Assembly: GCF_008244685.1 (NCBI RefSeq)
Contig: NZ_VTFT01000001.1
Span: 2,459,248-2,523,247 of the forward strand
Direction of reading: 5' to 3'
From: Luteimonas viscosa
Lineage (GTDB): Bacteria > Pseudomonadota > Gammaproteobacteria > Xanthomonadales > Xanthomonadaceae
Length of the DNA stretch: 64,000 nucleotides
The notes below the pieces were generated by a model. The model worked only from the letters and a program-made list of their open reading frames with translations, made no database searches and was not told the DNA's origin. The translations under genes were made by a program, and so were the position numbers. Shown here piece by piece: positions 1 to 10,605 of the stretch. Each line of letters starts with the position of its first letter. The first letter of the stretch is position 1.

Positions 1-1900
<1,900 letters not shown>

Positions 1901-2168
1901 GGGGCGGCTCCCGGAAAAGGATGGGCACAGGCTAGTGCAGATCGCGGGGCGACGCAGGTGCCGCGTCGGGTTCGCGAAGCGGGGGCAGGTTGCTGCGCGG
2001 GCGGTGCGCGCGGACACCGGGGGAGCTGTCACGGCGCTCGCGGCTGGACGTCGCTGCCGGGGGCGCCCCTGCAAAGGCGCATGTCCATCGAGCGGACGTG
2101 TCCACGGGACCAGCCCCGCGGCAGGGCCGTGGGTGGCGCGCTCCGGTTCCGGAACGACCGCATCCGCT

Positions 2169-2618
2169 TCAATCGCGCGGCGTGAGCACCATCAGCACGG
2201 TGGCGCCTTCGCTGCCGGCCGGCGGCGCCACCAGGGCGGCGGCGACCACGCGGGTACCTTCGGTCCAGGCCCGGCGCGGATAGCCGGTGCCCTGCGCGGA
2301 GAGGCCGGAATGCGGCTGCCAGCCTGCGGCCTGCGCCTGCCGGTCGAGCTCGCCGCGCAGCACGGTCCAGTCGCTGCCCGCGGGAACGCGGTAGTACACC
2401 GGCGTCCAGCGGTCGTCGCCGAGCGCGCGCAGCGCGGCATGCAGGTCGGCGAAGGCGAGGGCGACGCGATCGGTGCTGGCGCCGTCGATCGCATACGGCG
2501 TGGCACCGGCCGGCGGCGAGAGCGGGAGTGTGCCCACCCCCGCACCCGGCGTGCATCCGGCGCCGGCGAGCAGCGCGGCGAGTACGACGGCGGGAAGGAG
2601 GCGGACGCGCGCGTGCAT
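2169..2618 (-). CDS. Small putative lipoprotein, function unknown
   Basis: A 149-residue protein. The start chosen is the ATG at 2618, preceded by AGGA five bases away, because it opens directly into a lipoprotein signal peptide (MHARVRLLPAVVLAALLAGAGC; lipobox AGAGC). A longer reading from 2831 would add a basic, repeat-derived leader and is unlikely. After the lipidated Cys there is a Pro/Gly-rich linker and then a compact domain with ALGDDRWTPVYYRVPAG and VVAAALVAPPAG, which looks like a small alpha/beta fold. I do not recognise a named family. It lies downstream of dnaG on the same strand, separated by 223 bases containing a REP-type palindrome, so it is probably transcribed separately. 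Confidence 0.65.
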   Translation of the reverse strand: MHARVRLLPAVVLAALLAGAGCTPGAGVGTLPLSPPAGATPYAIDGASTDRVALAFADLHAALRALGDDRWTPVYYRVPAGSDWTVLRGELDRQAQAAGWQPHSGLSAQGTGYPRRAWTEGTRVVAAALVAPPAGSEGATVLMVLTPRD

Positions 2619-2749
2619 CGGTCCTGGCGACGAAGACGGGAACGGCAGCCTAGCGCGTCGCATGTCGAGGCGGCATCGAGGCAGTACGCGACGGCGGGGT
2701 ACGCGTGGCCCGACACGCGCCTTCGGCGCGCCCGCATCCGCCTTCGGCA

Positions 2750-2773
2750 CCTTCTCCCGCAAGCGGGAGAAGG
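2750..2773. repeat. REP-like palindrome
   Basis: Perfect 11-base arms (CCTTCTCCCGC / GCGGGAGAAGG) around a two-base centre. The same motif family occurs at 15829-15880 in this window and is a common intergenic element in Xanthomonadaceae. It sits between dnaG and the small lipoprotein gene. No T-run follows on either strand, so it is not a classical intrinsic terminator, but it could protect or end transcripts. Confidence 0.7.
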
Positions 2774-2841
2774 GAAAGCCGGGCTGTTGCGACTGCGCCC
2801 CTCCCTTTCCCGTCTCGCGCTCCGGGCGCAAACCCAGGTCC

Positions 2842-4575
2842 TCACCGCCGCTGCAACAACTCCCGCAGCTCCGCCTTGTCGGCGTCGTCCAGGCCCTCGC
2901 CGCGTTGCTTCTCCTGCAGTTCGTCCACGCGCTGCTGCAGCGTCTGCCGGTCGAGCTGGGCGATGGCGTCGAGGAACTCGGTGCGCCAGGCCGCCTCGTC
3001 GCCGGGCATGGACTGGCTGGCGAGCTTCTGCAGCGCGGCGCCTTCCTCGCGGTCGGCGAAGTGTTCGAGCAGCGCGCCGATGGTGATCGCGGGGCGCATG
3101 TGCACCAGTGCGATCAGTTCGGTCAGCAGTTCGATACCCGGCTGGCGCAGCGCGACGAAGTGGTAAGGCGGTTGCAGTTCGAGCGCCAGCGCGGGCTGCT
3201 GCAGCAGCAGCGCGATCGCGCCGCGTACCACGCTGCGCCTGGGCGGTGCCAGCGGGCGGCTGCCCTGGCGACGGATCGGCGCGGACGGTTCCGGCGCGGC
3301 CTGGCGCGCGCCGACGCCGGTGAGCTCGGTCAGCCGCTGCTGCATCAGGTCGCCGAAGGCGCCGTCGGGGATCTGCGCCAGCAGCGGCTTCGCGCGCTCG
3401 GCCAGGCGCGCCTTGCCGTCGAGCGTGGACAGCGCGATGCCGTCGGAGAGCGTGTCGAAGAAGAACCGCGACAACGGCGTGGCCTCGCGCAGGCGCGCCT
3501 CGAACCCTTCCGCGCCTTCCTTGCGCACGATGCTGTCGGGATCCTCGCCCTCGGGCAGGAACAGGAAGAAGCCCTGGCGCCCGTCGCGCATGCGCGGCAG
3601 CACCGATTCCACCGCCTTCCATGCCGCGTTGCGGCCGGCTCGGTCGCCATCGAAACAGAAATACACGTCGGGCGCGTTGCGGAACAGCAGCTCGGCATGG
3701 TCGGGCGTGGTCGCGGTGCCGAGCGTGGCCACGGCCACGGTCACGCCGTGTTCGAACAGTGCGACCACGTCCATGTAGCCCTCGACCACCACCAGGCGCT
3801 CGATCCTCGGATTCGCCTGCCGTACCTGCCACAGGCCGTACAGTTCGCGGCCCTTGTGGAACAGCGCGGTCTCGGGCGAGTTGAGGTATTTCGGGCCGGC
3901 GTCGCGGCCGTCTGCAGGCGCGGCCAGCACGCGCCCGCCGAAAGCGATCACGCGGCCCCGGCGGTCGTGGATCGGGAACATCACCCGGTCGCGGAACTTG
4001 TCGTAGACGTGGCCGCGGTCGTTCTTCGAGAACAGGCCGGCACGCTCGAGCAGGTTCATCCGGCGCGCGTCGGTGCCGAGCGCGTCCTTCAGCGCGGAGA
4101 AGCCGTCCGGCGCGTAACCGATCGCGAACTGCGCGCGTACCGCCTCGCCGACGCCGCGCTGGTCGAGGTAGGCGCGCGCCCGTTCGCTGGTGGCGAGCTG
4201 GCGCTGGAAGAACGTCGCGGCCGCATCGAGCGCCTTGAAGATGTCCAGCGTGTCGGGATTGGCGTTGCGCTGCTGGGTGTCGCGTGGCACTTCCATGCCC
4301 GCGCGCCGGGCCAGTTCGTCGACCGCGTCGAGGAACTCGAGCCGGTCGTAGTTCATCAGGAACGAGATCGCGGTGCCGTGCGCGCCGCAGCCGAAGCAGT
4401 GGTAGAACTGCTTGGTCGGCGAGACGGTGAACGAGGGCGAGCGCTCGTCGTGGAACGGGCAGCGTGCCGAGTACTCCTTGCCCTGGCGCTTGAGCGGCAC
4501 CCGTGGCTGGATCACCTCGACGATGTCGGTGCGGGCGAGCAGCTCGTCGATGAAGGCGTCGGGAATGCGGGCCAT
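2842..4575 (-). CDS. dnaG: DNA primase DnaG
   Basis: 577 residues, the usual size. Start at the ATG at 4575 (MARIPDAFIDELL) with a GGGAGCG ribosome site; the upstream extension is low-complexity. It makes RNA primers at the replication fork. The N-terminal CHC2 zinc finger is complete (Cys39, His42, Cys60, Cys63). The Toprim core shows VVVEGYMDV and CFDGDRAG, which hold the metal-binding Glu and DxD. The C-terminal ~130 residues would bind DnaB. In most gamma-proteobacteria dnaG lies between rpsU and rpoD. Here rpsU is 6 kb upstream with six other genes between, and no rpoD follows. Confidence 0.97.
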   Translation of the reverse strand: MARIPDAFIDELLARTDIVEVIQPRVPLKRQGKEYSARCPFHDERSPSFTVSPTKQFYHCFGCGAHGTAISFLMNYDRLEFLDAVDELARRAGMEVPRDTQQRNANPDTLDIFKALDAAATFFQRQLATSERARAYLDQRGVGEAVRAQFAIGYAPDGFSALKDALGTDARRMNLLERAGLFSKNDRGHVYDKFRDRVMFPIHDRRGRVIAFGGRVLAAPADGRDAGPKYLNSPETALFHKGRELYGLWQVRQANPRIERLVVVEGYMDVVALFEHGVTVAVATLGTATTPDHAELLFRNAPDVYFCFDGDRAGRNAAWKAVESVLPRMRDGRQGFFLFLPEGEDPDSIVRKEGAEGFEARLREATPLSRFFFDTLSDGIALSTLDGKARLAERAKPLLAQIPDGAFGDLMQQRLTELTGVGARQAAPEPSAPIRRQGSRPLAPPRRSVVRGAIALLLQQPALALELQPPYHFVALRQPGIELLTELIALVHMRPAITIGALLEHFADREEGAALQKLASQSMPGDEAAWRTEFLDAIAQLDRQTLQQRVDELQEKQRGEGLDDADKAELRELLQRR

Positions 4576-4747
4576 GCTCAACGCTCCCGCGGGCCGCGCG
4601 CCGCCGCACCGCGCGTGCGCGCGGGCATCGCGCCGCCCGGGGCGGCGCCGCGGGGGCGGGCGGTTGCGTCTGGAATCCGGGACACCGCGCCATGATCGCA
4701 TCCCGACGCCGGGCACGGCGCCGGACCCGGCCTGACGGGCCTGCGGG

Positions 4748-5653
4748 TCAGCCGGGGTCCGGCCGTTCCGCCGCCCGGGCGGCGGCCCGTGCCTCGCGCG
4801 CCCGCCGCGACACCCGCTCGTCGATCAGGGCGGTGATCAGCGCGCCGGTGAAGAACACCATCGCCGCGTAGTACATCCACACCAGCAGGATCACCAGCGT
4901 GCCCATCGACCCGTAGGCGCTGCCGGGCGCGGCCCGGGCGATGTACAGCCCGATCGCCCAGCGCCCGAGCACGAACAGCAGCGACGTGATCACCCCGCCC
5001 AGCAGCGCCTGGCGCCAGCGCACGCGGCGGTCGGGCAGGTAGTGGTACATCAGGGCGAAGGCCAGCGAGTAGATGCCCAGCGCGGCCAGGTTGCCGAGCA
5101 CCGGCAGCGTCGGCGAGCCGGCGAACAGCACCTCGAGCGCGGTGGTCAGCGCCGCCGACACGACCAGCAGGAACCCCAGCGCGAACACCACTCCGAACGA
5201 GAACACGCGCTTGCGCAGCCAGGCCTTGAATCCGCCCAGGCGCCGGGCATCGGTGAGGAACACCACGTTGAGCGTGTTCTGCAGCCGCGCGAACACCGCG
5301 GTGGCGCCGACGAACAGCAGCAACGTGCTCCACAGGCCGGCCAGCGAGCCCACGTCGGGCTGGTCCTCGGCATTGCGCAACACCGTGGCCGCGACCTCCT
5401 GCGCGCCGCGCCCGGCCAGCACGCCCAGCTGCTCCATCAGCTCGGCCTGCGCCGACGGGTACAGCGAGGCGGTCAGCCACAGCAGCAGCACCAGCAGCGG
5501 CGCGAGCGAGAGCAGTGCGAAGAACGACAGCGACGCGGCGTGGGTGAGCAGGTCGATCTCGATGAAGCGCTGCACCAGCTGCGCCGGCAGCGTCCGTTGC
5601 AGGCGGTCCAGGCGCGCGCGGAGCGTGGGAGACAGTCGCATGGCGGACATCAT
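4748..5653 (-). CDS. YihY/BrkB family inner-membrane protein
   Basis: 301 residues with about six hydrophobic segments and the family features: LTHAASLSFFALLSLAPLL in the first membrane helix, a GLWSTLLLFVGATAVFARLQ segment, and the region LPDRRVRWRQALLGGV followed by AYGSMGTLVILLVWMYY. The family was once called ribonuclease BN, but that activity belongs to another protein; the true role is unknown. ATG at 5653 is followed by further in-frame Met codons (second codon and codon 5), so the exact start is uncertain. It lies 56 bases downstream of the beta-lactamase-like pair on the same strand and may be co-transcribed with it. Confidence 0.9.
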   Translation of the reverse strand: MMSAMRLSPTLRARLDRLQRTLPAQLVQRFIEIDLLTHAASLSFFALLSLAPLLVLLLWLTASLYPSAQAELMEQLGVLAGRGAQEVAATVLRNAEDQPDVGSLAGLWSTLLLFVGATAVFARLQNTLNVVFLTDARRLGGFKAWLRKRVFSFGVVFALGFLLVVSAALTTALEVLFAGSPTLPVLGNLAALGIYSLAFALMYHYLPDRRVRWRQALLGGVITSLLFVLGRWAIGLYIARAAPGSAYGSMGTLVILLVWMYYAAMVFFTGALITALIDERVSRRAREARAAARAAERPDPG

Positions 5654-5709
5654 CGCCGTCGCGGCGTGGCGGGCGCGTCAGCGCCATAGCCGGAGCAGGC
5701 CGCGGGGGA

Positions 5710-6834
5710 TCACGGAGCCGGTACCGTGGCCAGCACCGTCCCGTCGAGCGCGCGTCCGAGCGCCTGGAAGGCCCGCTCGGCCTGCGCCAGGTCCCCGAAC
5801 CGTTCCGCGCAGGCCACCACCACGGTCGCGCCGTCGGCGCCGAGACCGGGTTCGAGGATGCCGACGTTGCAGGCGCGGCCGAGCTGGGTACCGGTCTTCT
5901 GCGCGAAATCCGTGCCCGCGGGCAGGCCGGCCGCGATGCGGCGGTCGCCGGTGCTGATCGCGCGCATGTGGCCGAGCAGCCGCGCGCGGCCCGCGTCCGA
6001 GAGCAGCTCGCCGGCGGCCACGCGCTGCAGCAGCCGCGCGAATGCGGGCAGGGTCGCGGCGTTGGCGCCGGTGGCGTAATAGTCCTCGAACACGTCCTGC
6101 AGCGATTTGGCGGGCAGTGCGTCGCGCGCCACGCCCAGGGTGCGCGCCAGCGCCTGCAGCCGCGGCTCGCCGGCCGCGGCGTTGCGCAGGGCGACGATCT
6201 GCAGGTTGTCGAGTCCGGCCACCCCCGGGTGCAGCGCGCCGTAGGCGTCGTAGCGGACCTGCAGGATCGTGGTGACCGGGCCGAAGCCTGCCCCCACCCA
6301 GTCGGCCAGGCGGGCGTCGAGATGGCCCTCGCCCAGGCGCCGGATGAGCATGTCGGTGGCGGTGCTGTCGCTGTCGCGCAGCGACTTCTGCAGCAGCGTG
6401 GCGATGGTGAAGCGCGTGCCGGGGGCCTGACCGAGCATGTCGCCGGCGCCGTCGACGAAATCGCCGCGTTGCAGTTCGATCTCCTCGTCCAGGTCGATAC
6501 GTCCGGCGTCGACCTCTTCCAGGATCGCGATCGCCACCGGCACCTTGACCGTCGACGAGAGATACCAGCGGCGCCCGTCGCCGCGGTCGAGGGTGCCGGC
6601 CTGGTCGCCGAAGCGGGCCACGTACACCCCGAAATCGCCGGGCATCGCCTGGTCGATCGCCTCCACCGCCTCGTCCAGCGGCGCCACCCACGCCGGGTCC
6701 GCCCGTTGCGCGTCGACCTGGCGCTCGACCGGTCCGCGCGGCTCGTCGCGGCACCCGGCCAGCAGTGCCAGCAGGAGTACCGGGAACCATGGCGCCGGCC
6801 GCGGGCGCGTGCGAAGCGTCGAAGCGGGGTTCAT
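5710..6834 (-). CDS. Class A beta-lactamase-fold serine hydrolase, lipoprotein (second of a tandem pair)
   Basis: 374 residues. The signal ends in a lipobox (LLAGC, Cys28), so it should be a lipid-anchored periplasmic protein. Penicillin-binding/beta-lactamase fold motifs are present: S94-T-V-K97 (active-site Ser and Lys), SDS at 155-157 where class A enzymes usually have SDN, and KTG at 313-315. The start overlaps the stop of the preceding gene as ATGA, implying translational coupling. The pair share equal length and a colinear motif order (SxxK, D-FVDGAG, SD[N/S], LHP-AGL, KTGTQ), so they are probably a duplication. It may be a beta-lactamase, but a peptidoglycan-related hydrolase is equally possible. 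I do not claim a resistance phenotype. Confidence 0.85.
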   Translation of the reverse strand: MNPASTLRTRPRPAPWFPVLLLALLAGCRDEPRGPVERQVDAQRADPAWVAPLDEAVEAIDQAMPGDFGVYVARFGDQAGTLDRGDGRRWYLSSTVKVPVAIAILEEVDAGRIDLDEEIELQRGDFVDGAGDMLGQAPGTRFTIATLLQKSLRDSDSTATDMLIRRLGEGHLDARLADWVGAGFGPVTTILQVRYDAYGALHPGVAGLDNLQIVALRNAAAGEPRLQALARTLGVARDALPAKSLQDVFEDYYATGANAATLPAFARLLQRVAAGELLSDAGRARLLGHMRAISTGDRRIAAGLPAGTDFAQKTGTQLGRACNVGILEPGLGADGATVVVACAERFGDLAQAERAFQALGRALDGTVLATVPAP

Positions 6835-7955
6835 GTGGGATCGGGCGGCGACACCGTCGGACGCGGCGGGACGTCCATGAATATCCCGGAAGCGGTGACG
6901 GCCGCGCCGACATCGCGCAGCGCGCGTTCGGCGGCCGCGGTGCCGGTGCCGCGCGCGCAGGCGGCGATCACCACGCGCGCGGGCGCGGAGCCGGCGCGCG
7001 GCGGCGGCACGGTGGCGATGCCGAGGTCGCAGCTGCGCCGGTGCTGGGTGCCGGTCTTGTGCTCGAAACGCGTGCCCGGCGGCAGTCCGGCGCGGATCCG
7101 GCGCTTGCCGGTCTGCACCCGCGCCATCAGGTCGAGCAGGTAGGCGGTCTCGCGTGCCGGCAATGCGTGTCCCTCGGCGAGCGCGGCGAGCATGCGGCCG
7201 AAGTCGACCAGGCTGGCGCTGTTGACGTGGGTGGCGTAGTAGGCCTCGAACGCGCTGTCGAGGTCCCCCACGCGCAAGGCCTCCGGCGGTACCTGCAGCA
7301 GTTGCACCAGCTTGCGCACGCGCGCCTGGCCGGCACCGCTGCGCTTGAGCGCCAGCAGGTCGGCCGAGCGCAGCCCGGCCGCGTCCGGATGCAGTTCGCC
7401 GTAGGCCAGGCGGCGCACGTCGGCCAGGGTGGTGATGCGCACGCCGGCGGTATCGGTGAGTTCGGCGGCGACCGCGTTGACCGCATCGATGCCCACGCTG
7501 CGGATCAGCACGTCGCTGGCGGTGTTGTCGCTGTGCACGATCATCTGCTCGAGCAGCCAGGACACACGCAGCCGGCTGCCGGCGCGGACGCTGTTGGTGG
7601 CGCCGGCGCCGTCGACGAAGTCGTCCTCGCGCAACGTGATCCGCGCGTCCAGCGCCAGTTCGCCGCGTGCCACGGCGCGCAGGACCGCGATCGCCACCGG
7701 CACCTTGATGCCCGAGGCGAGGTACCAGGGCTCCTCGGCGAGGTAGGAGAACGACTCGTCGCGCTCCAGGTGGCGCACGTACACGCCGAGGTCGCCCGGG
7801 TAGCGCGCATCGGCCGCGGCCAGCCGTCGCTGCAGCTCCTGCGTCCATGCCGGGACCTGCAGGCGTTCGTCGGCGCCGCCCGCAGCCGCGCCCGCGACGC
7901 CGGAAACGGCGAGCAGGAGGGCGAGGCAGGCGGCGAGGGCGGTCGGGCGCTCCAT
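6831..7955 (-). CDS. Class A beta-lactamase-fold serine hydrolase, secreted (first of a tandem pair)
   Basis: 374 residues from the ATG at 7955, which gives a clean Sec signal peptide (MERPTALAACLALLLAVSGVAGA). An alternative ATG at 7998-8000 overlaps the acyltransferase stop as TGATG and would add 15 residues; coupling makes it plausible. Catalytic motifs are S81-G-I-K84, a full SDN at 142-144 and KTG at 300-302. No omega-loop ExxxN stands out, so it may be a distant class A enzyme or a serine hydrolase of other specificity. It ends by overlapping four bases (ATGA) with its lipoprotein paralogue downstream. Upstream is a membrane acyltransferase-like gene, which hints at a cell-envelope role. 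Confidence 0.85.
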   Translation of the reverse strand: MERPTALAACLALLLAVSGVAGAAAGGADERLQVPAWTQELQRRLAAADARYPGDLGVYVRHLERDESFSYLAEEPWYLASGIKVPVAIAVLRAVARGELALDARITLREDDFVDGAGATNSVRAGSRLRVSWLLEQMIVHSDNTASDVLIRSVGIDAVNAVAAELTDTAGVRITTLADVRRLAYGELHPDAAGLRSADLLALKRSGAGQARVRKLVQLLQVPPEALRVGDLDSAFEAYYATHVNSASLVDFGRMLAALAEGHALPARETAYLLDLMARVQTGKRRIRAGLPPGTRFEHKTGTQHRRSCDLGIATVPPPRAGSAPARVVIAACARGTGTAAAERALRDVGAAVTASGIFMDVPPRPTVSPPDPT

Positions 7956-7999
7956 CGTCGCCGGAGTCTGGCGTGATGGCGCGCGACGTGCGCTGAACA

Positions 8000-9133
8000 T
8001 CAGTCCGCGGGGGCCGCCCGTGCGGCGCGCGGACGGTCCAGCGCGCGCTTCATCGCCTGCCACAGCCGGATCCACAGCGCAGCGAGCGCGATCAGCCCGA
8101 TCGACCACCACAACGCGCGTTCGTACGGCACGGCCTGGTACAGGCCCAGCGTGTTGCGCAGCACGATGAAGATCACGCCGATATGCACGATGAACGCCAT
8201 CAGCGCATCGCTGCCCACGATCGCGACCGGCCGCAGCACGCGCGCGAGCAGGTTGCCGCCGGCGATGCACAGCGCCAGCAGTACGAGCGCGCCGCCGACG
8301 CTGAACAACGAGAAATCCAGCCCCGGGGGATGCTTGCCGTCGTTGCGGCCGATCGCCACCAGCGAGGCCTGCAGGTCGTCCACGCGCAGCGCGAACCAGG
8401 CCAGCAGCACCAGACCCGCGCACGCGATGCCCGCGGAGAGCAGCAGCCGTCGACCGGTGGTGTCGTTCCAGCGCAGCAGCAGCCCGCCGGCGAGCAGGCC
8501 GGCCAGCACCAGCGGCAGGCGCGAAAGCTGGCCCCATGTGTAGTACTCGGGATGTTCGACGAAGACCGCCTGCAATTGCGGCACGCCGCCGAAGCCGGCG
8601 TGCTCCAGCAGCCACCACGACAGCCAGACCACCGGCAGCGGACTCAGCCAGCGAAGCCAGGCCGGCGCCTTCGCCCACAGCGGCAGCAGCCACGGGATCC
8701 ACAGCAGGGCGATGGCGTAGAAGCCCAGGATCTCGACGAACGAGGGGAACTGGCGATACAGCAGCGCGTCGGTGATTTCCCCGCGGCTGCGGTCCCACAG
8801 CTCCACCACCGTCAGCACCTTGTACCAGAACAGCACCAGCAGCCCGCGCCAAAGCAGGCGGTTGCGCCGCCGCGGCCAGTCGGGCGACCCCGTCTTCGGC
8901 ACGAACGCCACCGCCAGCGCGACCCCGAACACGATGAAGAACAGCGACGAGGAGAACTTGGTCAGCGCGTGCACCGGCACCTGGCCCCAGTCCGGGAAGT
9001 CGCTGTAGGGCATCAGCGCGTTGGTGCCGTGGGCGATGATCATCAGGCACACGGCGAAGCCGCGGGCGAGGTCGACTGCGTCGATCCGTCCGCCGTGCCG
9101 GGGATTGCCGTTGTCGGGTTCCGCCGGACTCAC
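8000..9133 (-). CDS. Multi-pass membrane acyltransferase-like protein (DUF1624/HGSNAT-like)
   Basis: 377 residues with about ten hydrophobic helices. The first membrane segment carries RIDAVDLARGFAVCLMIIAHG, the signature of the heparan-alpha-glucosaminide acetyltransferase-like/DUF1624 and OpgC-type membrane acyltransferases, with the conserved Asp-Arg and a following His. These proteins are thought to carry acyl groups across the inner membrane to an envelope sugar; donor and acceptor here are unknown. Its TGA stop overlaps a possible ATG of the next gene, so it probably forms an operon with the two beta-lactamase-fold genes. The 215 bases upstream, towards the GNAT gene, show no supportable ORF. 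Confidence 0.8.
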   Translation of the reverse strand: MSPAEPDNGNPRHGGRIDAVDLARGFAVCLMIIAHGTNALMPYSDFPDWGQVPVHALTKFSSSLFFIVFGVALAVAFVPKTGSPDWPRRRNRLLWRGLLVLFWYKVLTVVELWDRSRGEITDALLYRQFPSFVEILGFYAIALLWIPWLLPLWAKAPAWLRWLSPLPVVWLSWWLLEHAGFGGVPQLQAVFVEHPEYYTWGQLSRLPLVLAGLLAGGLLLRWNDTTGRRLLLSAGIACAGLVLLAWFALRVDDLQASLVAIGRNDGKHPPGLDFSLFSVGGALVLLALCIAGGNLLARVLRPVAIVGSDALMAFIVHIGVIFIVLRNTLGLYQAVPYERALWWSIGLIALAALWIRLWQAMKRALDRPRAARAAPAD

Positions 9134-9348
9134 TGCGCCGGTGCCGGCGCGTGGGCCGGTGTCGTCGTGTCCGCCCGCCCGCTCGCGCCGCCGCGCGCAT
9201 CGACGGACACCATCGACGCGGTCGGCGCGCGGACCGGAAGCGGGCGCCGCGGATCACGGCCGGACGGGCGGCGCATTGGCAGGAGCCTCCTCTCGCAGGA
9301 AGCGGCATTGCAACAAGCGCGCCGTGATGGCGCGGTCAGCGCGCGGCG

Positions 9349-9846
9349 TCAGCCCGGTGTCGCGGCGAGCCGCCGCAACGCGTCGCCGTCGACGCGCTGC
9401 ACGGTCCATCCGTCCATGCCGATCGCGCCGAGGCCGCGGTAGAAGCCGATCGCCGGCGCGTTCCAGTCCAGCACCGACCATTCGAAGCGGCCGCAGCCGC
9501 GCGCCAGTGCGAGCTGCGCCAGGTGCACCATCAGCCGCCTGCCGATGCCGTGCCCACGGAAGCGCGGCTGCACGAACAGGTCCTCGAGGTAGAGGCCGGG
9601 CCGGGCGAGGAAGGTGGAATAGTTGTGGAAGAACAGGGCGAAGCCGGCGGCCTCGCCATCGGTCTCGGCGATCACAACTTCGGCGCAGGGCCGCTCGCCG
9701 AACAGGGTCGCGGCGAGTGCGGGTTCGTCGGCCTCGACCTGGTGGGCGAGCTTCTCGTACTCGGCCAGCGCGCGGATCAGCGCGAGCAGGGTCGGCACGT
9801 CGTCGCGGCGCGCCGGCCGCAGGACGATGTCGGGAGGAGTGTTCAT
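9349..9846 (-). CDS. GNAT family N-acetyltransferase
   Basis: 165 residues from ATG 9846 (MNTPPDIVLRPARRDD); an upstream in-frame Met at 9879 gives a less typical N-terminus. The acetyl-CoA-binding motif A is clear: LEDLFVQPRFRGHGIGRRLM, with the R/Q-x-x-G-x-G/A pattern, followed by the beta-strand FEWSVLDWNAPAIGFYRGLGA typical of motif B. It resembles the diamine/spermidine acetyltransferase-like subgroup, but the acceptor cannot be deduced. It lies between yqeY and the acyltransferase gene on the same strand. No strong ribosome site is visible. Confidence 0.88.
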   Translation of the reverse strand: MNTPPDIVLRPARRDDVPTLLALIRALAEYEKLAHQVEADEPALAATLFGERPCAEVVIAETDGEAAGFALFFHNYSTFLARPGLYLEDLFVQPRFRGHGIGRRLMVHLAQLALARGCGRFEWSVLDWNAPAIGFYRGLGAIGMDGWTVQRVDGDALRRLAATPG

Positions 9847-9992
9847 GCCGCGATTGTCCGCGCAAAACCGCGTCCGCATCCACTACCCGCCGGCACGACC
9901 GGCCCGGTCCGGAATCCCGGCGCGGCCGGTGCATGGCGCGCCGGCGCCATCCCGCGCCATCCCGCGGCGGCCCGGGCGATCGCGACCGCCGC

Positions 9993-10439
9993 TCAGCCGG
10001 CGAGCTTCCTCTTCACCAGCGCCGAGACTTGGCCCATGTCGGCCTGGCCCGCCAGCTTCGGCTTGAGCACGCCCATCAGCCTGCCCATGTCGGCCGGGCC
10101 GCTGGCGCCGGTATCGGCGATGGTGGCGTCGATCGCCGCGAGGATCGCCGCCTCGTCCAGCTTCGCCGGCAGGTAGGCCTCGATCACCACGATCTCGGCG
10201 CGCTCGATCGAGGCCAGGTCCTCGCGGCTGGCCGCTTCGTACTGGCTCACCGAATCCCGGCGCTGCTTGACCATCTTCTCCAGCACCGCCAGCACCGCCG
10301 CATCGTCGAGCTCGACCCGTTCGTCGACCTCGCGCTGCTTGATCGCCGCATTGATCAGGCGGATCACGCCGAGGCGCTCCTTCTGCCCGCCCTTCATCGC
10401 GGCCTTCATGTCTTCGGTGAGTTGCTGTTTCAGGGTCAT
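9993..10439 (-). CDS. yqeY: GatB/YqeY domain protein
   Basis: 148 residues starting MTLKQQLTEDMKAAMKGGQK. The whole length matches the YqeY family, including the LGVIRLINAAIKQREVD helix, KMVKQRRDSVSQYEAA, and the C-terminal MGRLMGVLKPKLAGQADMG segment that resembles the tail domain of GatB (tRNA-dependent amidotransferase). Its molecular role is unproven, though a tRNA-linked role has been suggested from the GatB similarity. It follows rpsU on the same strand, the order seen widely in Xanthomonadaceae. An intrinsic terminator at 10551-10586 lies between the two, so part of rpsU transcription should stop before yqeY. Confidence 0.93.
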   Translation of the reverse strand: MTLKQQLTEDMKAAMKGGQKERLGVIRLINAAIKQREVDERVELDDAAVLAVLEKMVKQRRDSVSQYEAASREDLASIERAEIVVIEAYLPAKLDEAAILAAIDATIADTGASGPADMGRLMGVLKPKLAGQADMGQVSALVKRKLAG

Positions 10440-10550
10440 GGCGATCGGGTCCGGTGGATTGGGGCGGGAGGCACGGTGGCGGGGGGTGGGGAAACGGGGC
10501 CGCATCGGGCGCGGCCATTGCCACTACCGGTTCGCGTGGTGCCAGAAACA

Positions 10551-10586
10551 CAAAAAGCCGGCAGCGCTCGCGCGCGGCCGGCTTCG
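10551..10586 (-). terminator. Intrinsic terminator after rpsU
   Basis: On the minus strand an eight-base stem AAGCCGGC/GCCGGCTT (10555-10562 and 10577-10584) with a 14-base loop is followed by a run of T. It lies 20 bases past the rpsU stop and probably attenuates read-through into yqeY. Confidence 0.8.
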
Positions 10587-10605
10587 GATGCGGCGTCGCC
10601 CGGGA

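Noticed and set aside
2750-2773. Intrinsic terminator for dnaG
   Set aside because: The stem is perfect but no T-run follows on the minus strand; the same sequence type recurs as REP elements.
2473-4695. 740-residue plus-strand reading frame over dnaG and neighbours
   Set aside because: It is an antisense shadow of dnaG in a GC-rich genome; the protein has no recognisable family motifs and the opposite-strand genes are unambiguous.
5710-7955. Calling the pair antibiotic-resistance genes
   Set aside because: The fold motifs are clear but the SDS variant, uncertain omega-loop and context do not establish beta-lactam hydrolysis.
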